A DNA stretch of 64,000 nucleotides. It comes from CBDHDJ01 sp965261645. GTDB lineage: Bacteria; Pseudomonadota; Alphaproteobacteria; SHVV01. The position numbers were made by a program, and so were the translations under genes. Within the stretch, counting starts at the first letter, position 1; every line of letters begins with the position of its first letter. The notes beneath the pieces are model-generated. The model was not told the origin of the DNA. It worked only from the letters and a program-made list of their open reading frames with translations, and did not search any database. The stretch lies in NCBI GenBank assembly GCA_965261645.1, contig CBDHDJ010000003.1:434001-498000 (forward strand), read 5' to 3'. Of the stretch, positions 36,764 to 47,335 are shown piece after piece.

Positions 36764-37537
36764 GTGTCCGATGCCCCCAAGATCAGTCTGAGCGACGTCG
36801 CCATTGCATTCGGCGCCAAACAGGTGCTCCAGGGGCTGAGCCTCGATGTGATGGCCGGCGAATCCGTCGTCGTGATCGGCGGCTCAGGTACCGGCAAGTC
36901 AGTGATGTTGAAGTGCATCCTCGGCCTGCTCAGGCCGGACCGCGGCAGCATCAAGATCGACGGCCAGGAGGTGACCAGCATAAACGACCGCGAGCGCGAG
37001 GGCGTCTTGCAAAAGATCGGCATGTTGTTTCAGGGCTCGGCCCTGTTCGACAGCCTTCCGGTGTGGGAAAACGTCGCTTTCGGCTTGATCGAGGGTGCCC
37101 ACATGGCGCGCGCGCAGGCGAAGAGCATCGCGCTCCAGAAACTCGCCTCCGTCGGACTCGGGCCTGAGGTCGGCGAAATTGGCCCGGCCGAGCTCTCGGG
37201 CGGCATGAAGAAGCGGGTGGCGCTGGCCCGCGCCATCGCGACGGATCCCGAGATCATCTTCTTCGACGAGCCGACCACCGGGCTTGATCCCATTATGGGC
37301 GATGTGATCAACGATCTGATCGTGCAATGCGTCAAGGAGCTCGGTGTGACGACGCTGTCGATCACCCACGACATGGCCAGCGCCCGCAAAATCGCGGATC
37401 GGATCGCGATGCTGCACGACGGCCGCATCGTCTGGGCGGGGCGCGCGGGCGCGATCGACGAGAGCGGCAACGACTTCGTCGAGCAGTTCATCCACGGCAG
37501 CGCCGAGGGCCCGATCCAGATGGAAGTGAGGTCGTGA
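36764..37537 (+). CDS. mlaF: MlaF-family ABC transporter ATPase
   Basis: 257 residues, GTG start. Walker A VIGGSGTGKSVMLK, signature AELSGGMKKRVALARA, Walker B IIFFDEPTTGLDP and H-loop LSITHDMASARK. The SGGM signature and the start match Mla/Ttg2A ATPases. It powers the MlaE permease encoded just upstream; the MCE subunit must be encoded elsewhere. Confidence 0.94.
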   Translation: MSDAPKISLSDVAIAFGAKQVLQGLSLDVMAGESVVVIGGSGTGKSVMLKCILGLLRPDRGSIKIDGQEVTSINDREREGVLQKIGMLFQGSALFDSLPVWENVAFGLIEGAHMARAQAKSIALQKLASVGLGPEVGEIGPAELSGGMKKRVALARAIATDPEIIFFDEPTTGLDPIMGDVINDLIVQCVKELGVTTLSITHDMASARKIADRIAMLHDGRIVWAGRAGAIDESGNDFVEQFIHGSAEGPIQMEVRS

Positions 37538-37574
37538 CCGCCGACAGGTCCAACGCGCGGGTGAGCGGCGCCTA

Positions 37575-38951
<1,377 letters not shown>

Positions 38952-38964
38952 GCCGCCACTGCCA

Positions 38965-39633
38965 ATGGACCCGTTGAGCGAAAACATCGCCGATGCGGTG
39001 GTCATCGCCATCGTGTTGGTCTCGGGCCTGCTCGCCTTTGCGCGCGGCTTCGTCAGGGAGATTCTCGTCGTCGGCGCCTGGCTTGGCGCGGCGTTCGCTA
39101 CGCTTTACCTGTTCGAGGTCCTGCATCCCTATTTGCGCGAATTCATCACGCTGACCTTCGTGGCCGATGCCATCACGGGCATTGGCACCTTCGTGATCAC
39201 CTTGATTGTCTTGTCCCTGATCAGCCACGGCATCGCCACCGGGTTTCGCAGCGGGCACGTCGGCGTGCTTGACCGGGCGCTGGGGTTCGTGTTCGGCCTC
39301 GCGCGGGGCATCATCGTGGTGTGCATCGCGTATCTCGTGCTGGCGTGGTTCGTCCCGCCGAGCGAGCAACCGGCGTGGATCCGGGAGGCGCGCGTGACAC
39401 CGCTCGTCGAGTACACCAGCAACTGGCTCCTCAAGCTGGTGCCAGAGAGCGCCCGGCCCGCCGAAGCCGACCCTGCCGAGGAAGCGCTGCGAACCCGGCG
39501 TCTTCCCGCCCCGCGCGACGGGCCCGCGGGCGGTGAAGCGCCCCGCCTTCATCCATTTCCTTTTCGCGCCATGGACTCCACGCCGGAATGGGACTATGAG
39601 ACCTCACGGTCGGATTCCTTCCGACGTGCTTGA
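38965..39633 (+). CDS. cvpA: CvpA family membrane protein
   Basis: 222 residues from the ATG of MDPLSENIADAVV; the frame is open to 38911 but without conserved sequence. Four hydrophobic segments (AVVIAIVLVSGLLAFARGF, EILVVGAWLGAAFATLYLF, FVITLIVLSLISHG, IIVVCIAYLVLAWFV) and the FARGFVREILVVGAWLGA signature. CvpA precedes purF here as in many proteobacteria; it is linked to envelope stress and colicin V export in E. coli. The tail after residue 160 is hydrophilic. The downstream purF starts 19 bases after its stop. Confidence 0.9.
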   Translation: MDPLSENIADAVVIAIVLVSGLLAFARGFVREILVVGAWLGAAFATLYLFEVLHPYLREFITLTFVADAITGIGTFVITLIVLSLISHGIATGFRSGHVGVLDRALGFVFGLARGIIVVCIAYLVLAWFVPPSEQPAWIREARVTPLVEYTSNWLLKLVPESARPAEADPAEEALRTRRLPAPRDGPAGGEAPRLHPFPFRAMDSTPEWDYETSRSDSFRRA

Positions 39634-39652
39634 CGGCGGGCGAGGCCCCAGC

Positions 39653-41122
39653 ATGCACCGGTCTCAGCAGTCCCTCACCCATCCCTTGGCCGGCGATCGG
39701 CTTGGCGAGGAGTGCGGCATTTTCTGCATCCACGACAGCGAGGACGCCGCGGCGCACACGGCGCTCGGCCTCCACGCGCTGCAGCACCGCGGCCAGGAGG
39801 CGGCCGGTATCGTGAGCTTCGATGGCGAACACTTTCACTCGGAACGGGGTCCGGGCGAGGTGAGCGACAATTTCAGTTCCGCCGAGGTCATGGCCCGGCT
39901 GACCGGAAACTCAGCCATCGGCCACGTGCGCTACTCGACGACCGGCGACACGATCGCGCGCAACATCCAGCCGCTGTTCGCCGAGTTCGCATTCGGCGGC
40001 TTCGCCATCGCCCACAACGGCAACCTGACCAACGCCTACACGCTGCGCAAGCGGCTGGTAGAACAAGGCTGCATCTTCCAGTCGACGACGGATACCGAGG
40101 TCATCATCCATCTGATGGCCTCGAGCGCCGCGGCCGGCGTGGTCAAGCGGATGGTCGACGGATTGCGGCAGATCGAGGGCGCCTATTCGCTGGTCGCCAT
40201 GACCAGCGATGCGATCATCGGCGCGCGCGATCCGCTCGGGGTCCGGCCGCTCGTGCTCGGCCGTCTCGACGACGCGACGATTCTCGCCTCGGAAAGCTGC
40301 GCCCTCGACATCATCGGCGCCAATTTCGTGCGCGACATCGAGCCGGGCGAACTCGTGGTCATCGACGCGGGCGGCATTGTCAGCCATCACCCGTTCCTGC
40401 CGGTCAAGCAGCGCTTCTGTATCTTCGAGTACATCTATTTCGCACGGCCCGACAGCGTGGTCGAGGGCACCGGCGTCTATAATACGCGCAAGCGCATCGG
40501 CGCCCAGTTGGCGCGCGAGGCCCCGATCGACGCCGATGTCGTCATCCCGGTGCCCGATTCGGGCACACCGGCCGCCATCGGCTACGCCAACGAAGCGGGC
40601 ATACCGTTCGAACTCGGCATCATCCGCAACCACTATGTCGGGCGTACCTTCATCGAGCCCGCGGAGCAGATCCGCCACCTCGGCGTCAAGCTCAAGCACA
40701 GCGCAAATCAGCTGGAGGTCACCGGCAAGCGGATCATCCTCGTCGATGACAGCATCGTGCGCGGCACGACCGCGACGAAGATCGTCAAGATGATGCGCAA
40801 TGCGGGCGCCACGGAAGTGCACATGCGCATCGCCAGCCCGCCCATCACGCACTCCTGTTTCTACGGCGTCGACACGCCCGAGCGGGACAAGCTGCTTGCC
40901 TCACGTCACGACGCCGACAGCATGCGCCAGTTCATCGGCGTCGATAGCCTCGCGTTCGTGTCGATTGAGGGGCTCTATCGCGCCGTGGGCGAGAAAGGCC
41001 GCGACGCGGCGGAGCCCCAATTCTGCGACGCCTGCTTCACGGGCGATTATCCGACACCGCTCACCGATCACGAGGATGGCGACCTGCCGGCGCAGTTGTC
41101 GCTGTTGTCGGAAGGGCATTGA
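39653..41122 (+). CDS. purF: Amidophosphoribosyltransferase
   Basis: 489 residues from ATG 39653, the start that puts the catalytic cysteine of GEECGIFC at position 21 behind a short propeptide; the frame is open back to 39533. The glutaminase domain contains LHALQHRGQEAAGI, HVRYSTTGD and HNGNLTNAY; the phosphoribosyltransferase domain has the PRPP motif ILVDDSIVRGTT and IRNHYVGRTFI. It catalyses the first committed step of purine synthesis, PRPP plus glutamine to phosphoribosylamine. Confidence 0.95.
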   Translation: MHRSQQSLTHPLAGDRLGEECGIFCIHDSEDAAAHTALGLHALQHRGQEAAGIVSFDGEHFHSERGPGEVSDNFSSAEVMARLTGNSAIGHVRYSTTGDTIARNIQPLFAEFAFGGFAIAHNGNLTNAYTLRKRLVEQGCIFQSTTDTEVIIHLMASSAAAGVVKRMVDGLRQIEGAYSLVAMTSDAIIGARDPLGVRPLVLGRLDDATILASESCALDIIGANFVRDIEPGELVVIDAGGIVSHHPFLPVKQRFCIFEYIYFARPDSVVEGTGVYNTRKRIGAQLAREAPIDADVVIPVPDSGTPAAIGYANEAGIPFELGIIRNHYVGRTFIEPAEQIRHLGVKLKHSANQLEVTGKRIILVDDSIVRGTTATKIVKMMRNAGATEVHMRIASPPITHSCFYGVDTPERDKLLASRHDADSMRQFIGVDSLAFVSIEGLYRAVGEKGRDAAEPQFCDACFTGDYPTPLTDHEDGDLPAQLSLLSEGH

Positions 41123-41135
41123 TCGCCACCGCTCC

Positions 41136-41843
41136 TTGGCCAAACGACTGAACAACCGAGTGGCTCTGATAACCGGCGCCTCGAGGGGCATTGGCGCCGC
41201 CGTCGCCGAGCGCTTTGCCGCCGAGGGCGCCATACTCTTCCTGGTCGCCCGCACCGTCGGCGGGCTCGAGGAGACCGATGATCGGGCACGGAAAGCCGGA
41301 TCGAGCGCCACACTGGTGCCCTTCGATCTGACCGAGGGCGAGGCCATCGACCGCCTTGGCGGCACCATCGCCGAGCGCCACGGCAAGCTCGATATCCTTG
41401 TCGCTAACGCCGGGGTTCTCGGTCATATGGGACCGATCGGTCATCATTCCCCGCAGCAATGGGAGCAGGCCTTCGCCGTCAACGTGACGGCCAATTGGCG
41501 TCTCATCCGTTCCTGCGATGCCCTGCTACGGGCTTCCGATGGGGGCCGGGCCATTTTCGTCAGCTCGCGCGTGGCCGAAGAGCCCTACGCCTATTTTGGC
41601 GCTTACGGCGCATCCAAAGCGGCGCTCAACATGATGGTCAAGACCTACGCGGCCGAAATCACCAAGACCAACGTCAAGGCCAACCTGCTCGACCCGGGAC
41701 CGATACGCACGCGCATGCGGGCAGACGCGTTCCCCGGCGAGGATCCGATGAGTTTGCCCCCGCCGGAGGCGTTGACCGACCTCTTCGTCACCATGGCCGA
41801 GCCCGCCTTCACCAGGAACGGCGAAGTCATGCGCGCTTACTAG
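41136..41843 (+). CDS. Short-chain dehydrogenase/reductase
   Basis: 235 residues with an inferred TTG start at 41136, 13 bases after purF. Classical SDR features: cofactor site LITGASRGIGAAVA, LVANAGV, catalytic Ser in AIFVSSRVAE, and YGASKAALN with the Tyr-x-x-x-Lys pair. The substrate is not evident. SDR genes directly after purF are common in alphaproteobacteria. Its 3' end overlaps that of the convergent der gene by 17 bases. Confidence 0.85.
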   Translation: MAKRLNNRVALITGASRGIGAAVAERFAAEGAILFLVARTVGGLEETDDRARKAGSSATLVPFDLTEGEAIDRLGGTIAERHGKLDILVANAGVLGHMGPIGHHSPQQWEQAFAVNVTANWRLIRSCDALLRASDGGRAIFVSSRVAEEPYAYFGAYGASKAALNMMVKTYAAEITKTNVKANLLDPGPIRTRMRADAFPGEDPMSLPPPEALTDLFVTMAEPAFTRNGEVMRAY

Positions 41844-43224
41844 CGGCGCGGCGGCGGCCCGCCGGCCTGACCCGCCCGCGCCCGGCGTAGGGATTCTTGC
41901 CCTTGCACGGCAACAAGCGGACCGGCGCTCCCGGCAGGGCGAAGGTGTCCCTGAGCTCGTTCACGAGATAGCGGAGGTAACTGTCGGGCAGCCCTTCGGT
42001 CCGGCTGGCAAACAGGATGAAGGTGGGTGGGCGGGCCTTGGCCTGCGTCACGTAGCGGAGTTGGATGCGGTTTCGCCCGGCGCGCGGAGGCGGATGGCGC
42101 GCCACCGCGGTGCTCAGCCAGCGATTGAGGCGCGCCGTGGTGATGCGGCGGTTCCAAACATCGTAAGCCGCCAAGACCGCCGGCACGAGCGCATTAACGC
42201 CTTCTCCTGTGAGCGCCGACAGCGGCAGCACGGCGAGTCCGCGCAGCTGGGGCAATGATCGTTCGAGCCGGTCTCCCAATACCTTGAGCGCCGCGGCCTT
42301 ATCGCTGACCACGTCCCATTTGTTGACCACGATGACAAGCGCCCGGCCCTCGTCGGCGGTGAGGTTGGCGATCGCGAGGTCCTGCTTTTCGGGCGGCGCC
42401 GTCCCGTCGATCATCAGGGCGACGACGTGGGCCAAACGAATGGCGCGCAGGCTGTCCGCCGTTGCGAGCTCTTCGAGCCTGTCCACCACCTTGGCCTTGC
42501 GCCTGAGGCCCGCGGTGTCCACCAGCTCCACGGGACGACCCTCGATCTCCCATCTGACGGCAATGGCGTCTCGCGTGATGCCCGCCTCGGGCCCGGTCAC
42601 CACGCGTTCTTCGCCAAGCAGATGATTGACCAGTGTCGACTTGCCCACGTTGGGCCGGCCGACGATCGCAAGCTGGAGGGTCTCGCCCTCGCCCTCACCG
42701 GCAAGGCGGGACGGCAGATCCTCGGGCTCGGCGGGAGCGACGGCAATGAGCGATTCGTAAAGCGCGTTCAGGCCTTCGCCGTGCTCCGCGGAGATGGTCA
42801 CCGGCTCTCCCAGACCGAGCGAGAAGGCGTCGAGATAGCCCGCCTCGCCTCGGCCCCCCTCGCACTTGTTGGCGATGAGCACGACCGGCGTTCCCGCCTT
42901 GCGCAGAACCCGCGCGAAGTGTTGATCGGCGGGCGTCACGCCGACGCGCGCATCGATCAGGAAAAGCGCGACATCGGCCTCGGCGAGCACCGCGCGGGTT
43001 TGATCCTGCATGCGCGCGGTCAGGCTCTCGGGCTCGGCTTCCTCGAGGCCGGCTGTGTCGATGACTTGAAACTCGAGACCGCCCAGACGGCCCCGCCCCT
43101 CGCGCCGGTCGCGCGTCACCCCGGCCTGTTTATCGACGAGGGCAAGACGCCGGCCGACCAACCGGTTGAACAGGGTCGATTTGCCCACATTGGGGCGGCC
43201 GACCAGAGCCACGGCGAAGCTCAT
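41827..43224 (-). CDS. der: Ribosome assembly GTPase Der (EngA)
   Basis: 465 residues with two tandem GTPase domains: GRPNVGKST in both (residues 8-16 and about 193-201), DTAGL switch motifs, NKCEG and NKWDV as G4. A KH-like C-terminal domain follows, ending in a basic GRGRVRPAGRRRAASKR tail. Der acts in 50S subunit maturation. It is the last gene of a tight three-gene operon (TPR protein, bamB, der) with 3-base gaps. Confidence 0.95.
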   Translation of the reverse strand: MSFAVALVGRPNVGKSTLFNRLVGRRLALVDKQAGVTRDRREGRGRLGGLEFQVIDTAGLEEAEPESLTARMQDQTRAVLAEADVALFLIDARVGVTPADQHFARVLRKAGTPVVLIANKCEGGRGEAGYLDAFSLGLGEPVTISAEHGEGLNALYESLIAVAPAEPEDLPSRLAGEGEGETLQLAIVGRPNVGKSTLVNHLLGEERVVTGPEAGITRDAIAVRWEIEGRPVELVDTAGLRRKAKVVDRLEELATADSLRAIRLAHVVALMIDGTAPPEKQDLAIANLTADEGRALVIVVNKWDVVSDKAAALKVLGDRLERSLPQLRGLAVLPLSALTGEGVNALVPAVLAAYDVWNRRITTARLNRWLSTAVARHPPPRAGRNRIQLRYVTQAKARPPTFILFASRTEGLPDSYLRYLVNELRDTFALPGAPVRLLPCKGKNPYAGRGRVRPAGRRRAASKRA

Positions 43225-43227
43225 TGA

Positions 43228-44607
43228 TCAACGGAGCGCCGTCAATTCGGCGTTATCGGTCAGGATGTAAAGCGTCTCGTTGGCGACGATGGGCGAGACC
43301 AGCCCGCTGTCACGCAGGCGGATGCGGCCAAGCACATCGCCGGAGTAAGGAGAAACGGAGAACGCTTTGCCGTCCGATGAGACGACCACCAGCCGGTCGC
43401 TGACCAGCACGGGACCGCTCCAGTTGATGGGATCGCGCCTGTCATCCTCATCCTTGTAGCGCGGCAGCTGCGTCACCCAGCGAATACGGCCGTCGCGGCG
43501 CCACAGGCAGACGAGCTCGGCGTCGAGCGTGACGAGAAAAATGAAGTCGCCGGCGACCCACGGCGCTTCGGCGCCGGCGATGAGCTGGTCCCAGACCCGG
43601 GCGCCGCTGCGCAGGTTGATCGCCACGAAGCGGCCCGAATGACTGATGGCATAGACTAGGTCGCGGTCGATCACGGGCCGGGCCTGGATGTCGTTCAGGG
43701 TCGCGAGCGGTGCCAGGCGGCCGGTGCGGGTGAGGGAGTCCGACCAGGCGATGCGGCCGTTGTCGACGCGGAAGGCGAAAATCTCACCCGACGAGTAGGG
43801 CACGACGACGATATTTCCCTCGACGGCCGGCCCGGCCGCGCCAAGCAGGCCGGCGGTTTCCGGGATGCCTTCGTGGGTCCACAGTGAGCGTCCGTCGGCA
43901 CCCGCCAGGACGTGGAGGCGGTTGTCGTAGCTTACGGCGAAGATGCGGCCGGCGCTGACCGTCGGCGGGCCGCGGAAGGGCACGCCTATTTGGCGCCGCC
44001 ATATCTCGCCCCCGTTGGCCGGATCGAGCGCGAACACCTCGCCGAAGCCGGTCGTCGCGTACAGCACGCCGTCCGCGGCGGCGACGCCGCCGCCATAGCC
44101 GCCATCATCTTCTTCATCCGGCTTGAGGCTGACGCGCCACAGCCGCTTGCCCGTCGCCGCATCCAGCGCCGATACGCGCGCCTCCGCATCCATGCCGAAG
44201 ACCATCCCATCGAGCACGATGGGCGGCGCCAGGAGGCGCTGAAAATTGCTTGAGCCCTTGCCCATGTTCGCCCGCCAAGCCACGCGCAGGGCATCGCCCA
44301 CGGCGAGGTGATGCATGGCATGATTGGGTTGCCCACCGGCCTGCGGCCAATCCCGGTTGGCGACAGGTCGCGGCAGCCGGACCTGCAGATCGGCGATCAG
44401 GGGATCGGGCTCGAGGGTCTGCTGCAACGACAAGACCGAAATGCGCTCACCCGGCAGGGGTGGTGGCCCGGATTCGGCGAACCAATCCTGGATCGTCTCG
44501 CACGCCGACAACGCGAGCGCGAAAGCGAGCAGCCCGAGGATTCGCAACCCGCTTCGCGGGAGGCCGCGAGCCGCCTTCGTCATCCGGGTGGAGGCCACGT
44601 CTGCCAT
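43228..44607 (-). CDS. bamB: Outer-membrane assembly lipoprotein BamB (PQQ-repeat propeller)
   Basis: 459 residues. The lipobox ALALSAC lies behind a basic N terminus and hydrophobic stretch. The body holds repeated beta-propeller units (VSALDAATGKRLWRVSL, VFALDPANGGEIWRR, FAFRVDNGRIAWSDSL, VAINLRSGARVWDQL). BamB helps BamA insert barrels into the outer membrane. Position just upstream of der is conserved in proteobacteria. Confidence 0.92.
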   Translation of the reverse strand: MADVASTRMTKAARGLPRSGLRILGLLAFALALSACETIQDWFAESGPPPLPGERISVLSLQQTLEPDPLIADLQVRLPRPVANRDWPQAGGQPNHAMHHLAVGDALRVAWRANMGKGSSNFQRLLAPPIVLDGMVFGMDAEARVSALDAATGKRLWRVSLKPDEEDDGGYGGGVAAADGVLYATTGFGEVFALDPANGGEIWRRQIGVPFRGPPTVSAGRIFAVSYDNRLHVLAGADGRSLWTHEGIPETAGLLGAAGPAVEGNIVVVPYSSGEIFAFRVDNGRIAWSDSLTRTGRLAPLATLNDIQARPVIDRDLVYAISHSGRFVAINLRSGARVWDQLIAGAEAPWVAGDFIFLVTLDAELVCLWRRDGRIRWVTQLPRYKDEDDRRDPINWSGPVLVSDRLVVVSSDGKAFSVSPYSGDVLGRIRLRDSGLVSPIVANETLYILTDNAELTALR

Positions 44608-44610
44608 GAG

Positions 44611-45279
44611 CTACTCGCCCGGTTCCGCCAGCACCGGCCCGCCGAGGCTCGAAAGCAGCTCGGCGGCCCGCGCGCGCATTGCGGCCGGCACGACGGGGTC
44701 GTCCACCAGTGCCTTGTAAAGTCTCCGCGCGTTCTCGGTCTGGCCGGCGCGGAGTGCGACCAATGCCGCCAACTCCCGCGCGGAGTAGCGCCACGGGTTG
44801 TCATCGCCGGTCAGCGGATCGAGGCGCCGCTCAAGCTCACTCGACTCGGCCGTGTCCATCAGGTGCAACGCCGCATAGAAAGCCGCGAGATCGCGCAGTA
44901 GCGGCGCAACCGAGCCGTCGGCCGCCATCCCGTCGTACACCGCCACCGCATCAATTCTCGCGCCCGTGGCGATCAACGCGGCCGCCTGTTGAAATCGCGC
45001 GAGGACGCCATACCCCGCGCCACCATGCTCCGCGAGATTGCCGAACGCGGTTAGCGCGGCGCCATGCGCACCGCTGTCCGCAAAACTCAACGCCCGCGAG
45101 AACGCAGCGCTTCGCCCTTCTTGCTGCGAGGCGTCGTAATCCCGCCACGCGACAGTGCCCGCAGTGGCGAGAACAACCAGGGTGGCAGCGCCGACGACGT
45201 AACGCCCGTAGCGCTTCCAAAGCTTGAGATAACGCTCTTGGCGAATGTCCTCGTCAACTTCGCGGAAGATGTCGGCCAT
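44611..45279 (-). CDS. YfgM-like TPR membrane protein
   Basis: 222 residues: cytoplasmic start ADIFREVDEDIRQERYLKLW, one membrane helix (YVVGAATLVVLATAGTVAW), then periplasmic helical repeats (GGAGYGVLARFQQAAALIA, ALRAGQTENARRLYKALVDD). This matches the YfgM/tetratricopeptide proteins that precede bamB and assist envelope protein secretion as a SecYEG ancillary factor in E. coli. The first gene of the operon with bamB and der. Confidence 0.85.
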   Translation of the reverse strand: MADIFREVDEDIRQERYLKLWKRYGRYVVGAATLVVLATAGTVAWRDYDASQQEGRSAAFSRALSFADSGAHGAALTAFGNLAEHGGAGYGVLARFQQAAALIATGARIDAVAVYDGMAADGSVAPLLRDLAAFYAALHLMDTAESSELERRLDPLTGDDNPWRYSARELAALVALRAGQTENARRLYKALVDDPVVPAAMRARAAELLSSLGGPVLAEPGE

Positions 45280-45372
45280 CTGTCACTCCACGCCCGTGCC
45301 TATCGCCAGCGACCCGAAGCCGTAATCTCGCGCCCACGCGCTTCGGAGGCGAGACGTATGGAAACCAAGCCC

Positions 45373-45927
45373 TTAGTCGTCCTTCCATTTAATCGAACAG
45401 CCGATGCTCGGAATCTGCTCCTCGGGCCCGCGGCCGGTCTCGGCCACCCCGACCATGGCCTCGAACAGCTCGCGCTTGGCATCGGGCACCGTCGTCATGC
45501 GCGAGGCATCGAGCCGGCCGCGGTATTGCAGCTCGAGATCGCTGTTGAAACCGTAAAAATCGGGCGTGCACACGGCATCGTAGGCGCGCGCGACCTGCTG
45601 CGTCTCATCGATGACATAGGGGAAGCTAAACCCCTTGTCCTGCGCGACAGCGATCATGTTTTCGAAGCGGTCCTCGGCGTAGGTATCGGGATCATTGGGC
45701 ATGATGGCGATCACGCCGACGCCACGCTGCTGGAGTTCCTTCGCATCGCACGCGATCCTGTCCATGACCGCTTTGACGTAGGGGCAGTGGTTGCAAATGA
45801 ACATCACCAGCGTCCCGTTTTGGCCGCGGACGTCGTCTAGCGTGTAGCGTTTGCCGTCGCTGCCCTTGAGGTCGAAGTCGACGGCCCGCCAGCCGAAATC
45901 GCAAACCGGAGTTTCCGTGGCCACCAT
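45373..45927 (-). CDS. Thioredoxin-fold (AhpC/TSA-like) protein
   Basis: 184 residues without signal peptide. Redox motif FICNHCPYVKAV with Cys 45 and Cys 48 (CNHC) after GQNGTLVM, then VIAIMPNDPDTYAED and the cis-proline-containing CTPDFYGFN. This is the family of thioredoxin-like proteins with a CxHC-type active site, related to peroxiredoxin/ResA folds; the physiological substrate is not known. It is monocistronic as far as can be seen. Confidence 0.85.
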   Translation of the reverse strand: MVATETPVCDFGWRAVDFDLKGSDGKRYTLDDVRGQNGTLVMFICNHCPYVKAVMDRIACDAKELQQRGVGVIAIMPNDPDTYAEDRFENMIAVAQDKGFSFPYVIDETQQVARAYDAVCTPDFYGFNSDLELQYRGRLDASRMTTVPDAKRELFEAMVGVAETGRGPEEQIPSIGCSIKWKDD

Positions 45928-46088
45928 GAGGCGATCTCCCTTATGCTGCGCCGAGGATCGAACGGGCGCCCTATTCGCCCGCCTCGCACGATTTATCTCT
46001 TAGCACGAACACCACGGCAAGGGCACGGGCTTGGGCGAGGTGCCCTCCCATGCGATGATGACGTGACAGCGGCACATCGGAACGCATC

Positions 46089-46538
46089 ATGCATCGCCAC
46101 CGCTCACGTTTCATCGCCGCTTTCTCCGCGCTAGTGCTCGCCGCATGAACGCAGACCACCGGAGTCCTGCCGAGCGGCAGCGACGGCGATCTCTCGCTCG
46201 GCGCAGCGCTCAGCCTTACCCAGTTCACCGACATCGCGGTCCCCGGCGGCGCCACGCTCGATCTCGACCGCTCCTTGATCCTCGGCCCGCATGACGTCTG
46301 GACCGGGCGCGTGCGCCTTAAATCAAGCCAAACGCCGGCGGATCTGTACGCCTTCCACCGGAGTGAAATGCCCAGCTTTGGCTGGACGGAAATCAGCGTT
46401 GCCCGCGGCAAGGTCAGCCTACTGACCTACCTGCGCGACGGCCGCGTCGCCACGATCGAAATCGCCAGGTCGAAAATCTCCGGTGCCGCCGTCACCATCA
46501 CGATGGCGCCGACGACGACTCAGATCCAAGTGCCCTAA
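46089..46538 (+). pseudogene. Small lipoprotein gene with UGA at the lipobox cysteine
   Basis: ATG 46089 opens MHRHRSRFIAAFSALVLAA, a standard lipoprotein signal peptide, followed at 46146-46148 by TGA exactly where the lipobox Cys is required (LAA-C), and then an unbroken frame to 46538: TQTTGVLPSGSDGDLSL, ALSLTQFTDIAVPGGATLDL and a beta-rich domain ending ITMAPTTTQIQVP. The 87 residues from an internal ATG at 46275 would have no signal and a broken fold. A TGC-to-TGA change explains everything. About 149 codons in total; the family resembles small outer-membrane lipoproteins but was not identified. Confidence 0.75.
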
Positions 46539-46561
46539 CCGACGCGCGGCCTCGGTCCGCC

Positions 46562-47335
46562 TCAGGTGATGGTGCGCGCGGCGGGAAAGCGCACGCGGGC
46601 CGTGGTCCCCTCGTGCTCGACGCTGTCCAAGGTGAAGGTCCCGCCGTGCAACTCAACCAGCGCCTGAACCACCGGCAAGCCCAGACCGACGCCACGGCCC
46701 TCGCCGCGGAGCGGCTCGCCCACCTGTGCAAAGGGCGCCAGCACCTGGGGCAGATCGGCCGCCGCGATTCCCACGCCGGTATCGCTGACCGACACGGTCA
46801 GGCATTCGGCATCGTCGAGCGCCAACGCTACGCTCACATGGCCACCGGCAGGCGTGAATTTGAGGGCGTTGGAGAGGAGATTGAGCGCGATCTGTTTGAG
46901 CTTGCCCGGATCGCCCCTGAAGGCGGGAAGACCGGGCGTGCTCTCGAGCGCTAGGGTGATGCCGCCCCGCTCCGCCTGGTCGGCCATGATGCGGACGCAC
47001 GATGCCAGCGTCGCGCCGAGATCGACTGCCTCCTCGCTGAGCTTGAGCAGCCCGGCCCCGGCGCCTGAGAAGTCGAGAATTTCGTTGACGATATCCAGGA
47101 GATAGCGCCCGCTCTCTTCAATCGCCTTGGCGGCGTCGGCGTATTTGGGGTGCCCGATGGACCCATGTTTCTCTCGGGCGAGGATTTCGGCAAAGCCGAT
47201 GATGGCGGTGAGCGGTGTGCGCGCCTCCTGCACGGCGCGCGCGAGATCGACGAGGGCGGGCCGTTTGCCCAAGCCATCGTCCGCCGGCTGGCCCGTGCCG
47301 ACGAGATAGGCGCTGACGTCCGCCCTCACTGTCAT
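46562..47335 (-). CDS. Histidine-kinase-like protein lacking the phospho-acceptor histidine
   Basis: 257 residues. A HisKA-like helix pair contains VQEARTPLTAIIGFAEILA, where the usual SHELRTPL reads VQEARTPL, so the phospho-acceptor His is Gln 36. The HATPase domain is complete: N box LLSNALKFTPAGG, G1 VSDTGVGIAAADL, G2 GRGVGLGLPVVQAL. No membrane segment or sensor domain precedes it. It can be expected to bind ATP but not to autophosphorylate in the normal way, comparable in concept to DivL, which has Tyr there. No response regulator is adjacent. Confidence 0.85.
   Translation of the reverse strand: MTVRADVSAYLVGTGQPADDGLGKRPALVDLARAVQEARTPLTAIIGFAEILAREKHGSIGHPKYADAAKAIEESGRYLLDIVNEILDFSGAGAGLLKLSEEAVDLGATLASCVRIMADQAERGGITLALESTPGLPAFRGDPGKLKQIALNLLSNALKFTPAGGHVSVALALDDAECLTVSVSDTGVGIAAADLPQVLAPFAQVGEPLRGEGRGVGLGLPVVQALVELHGGTFTLDSVEHEGTTARVRFPAARTIT

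Noticed and set aside
46146..46148. Selenocysteine or other UGA recoding
   Set aside because: No stem-loop of the bacterial SECIS type was evident after the TGA, selenocysteine is not known at lipobox positions, and TGA ends many genes here such as rpsF.
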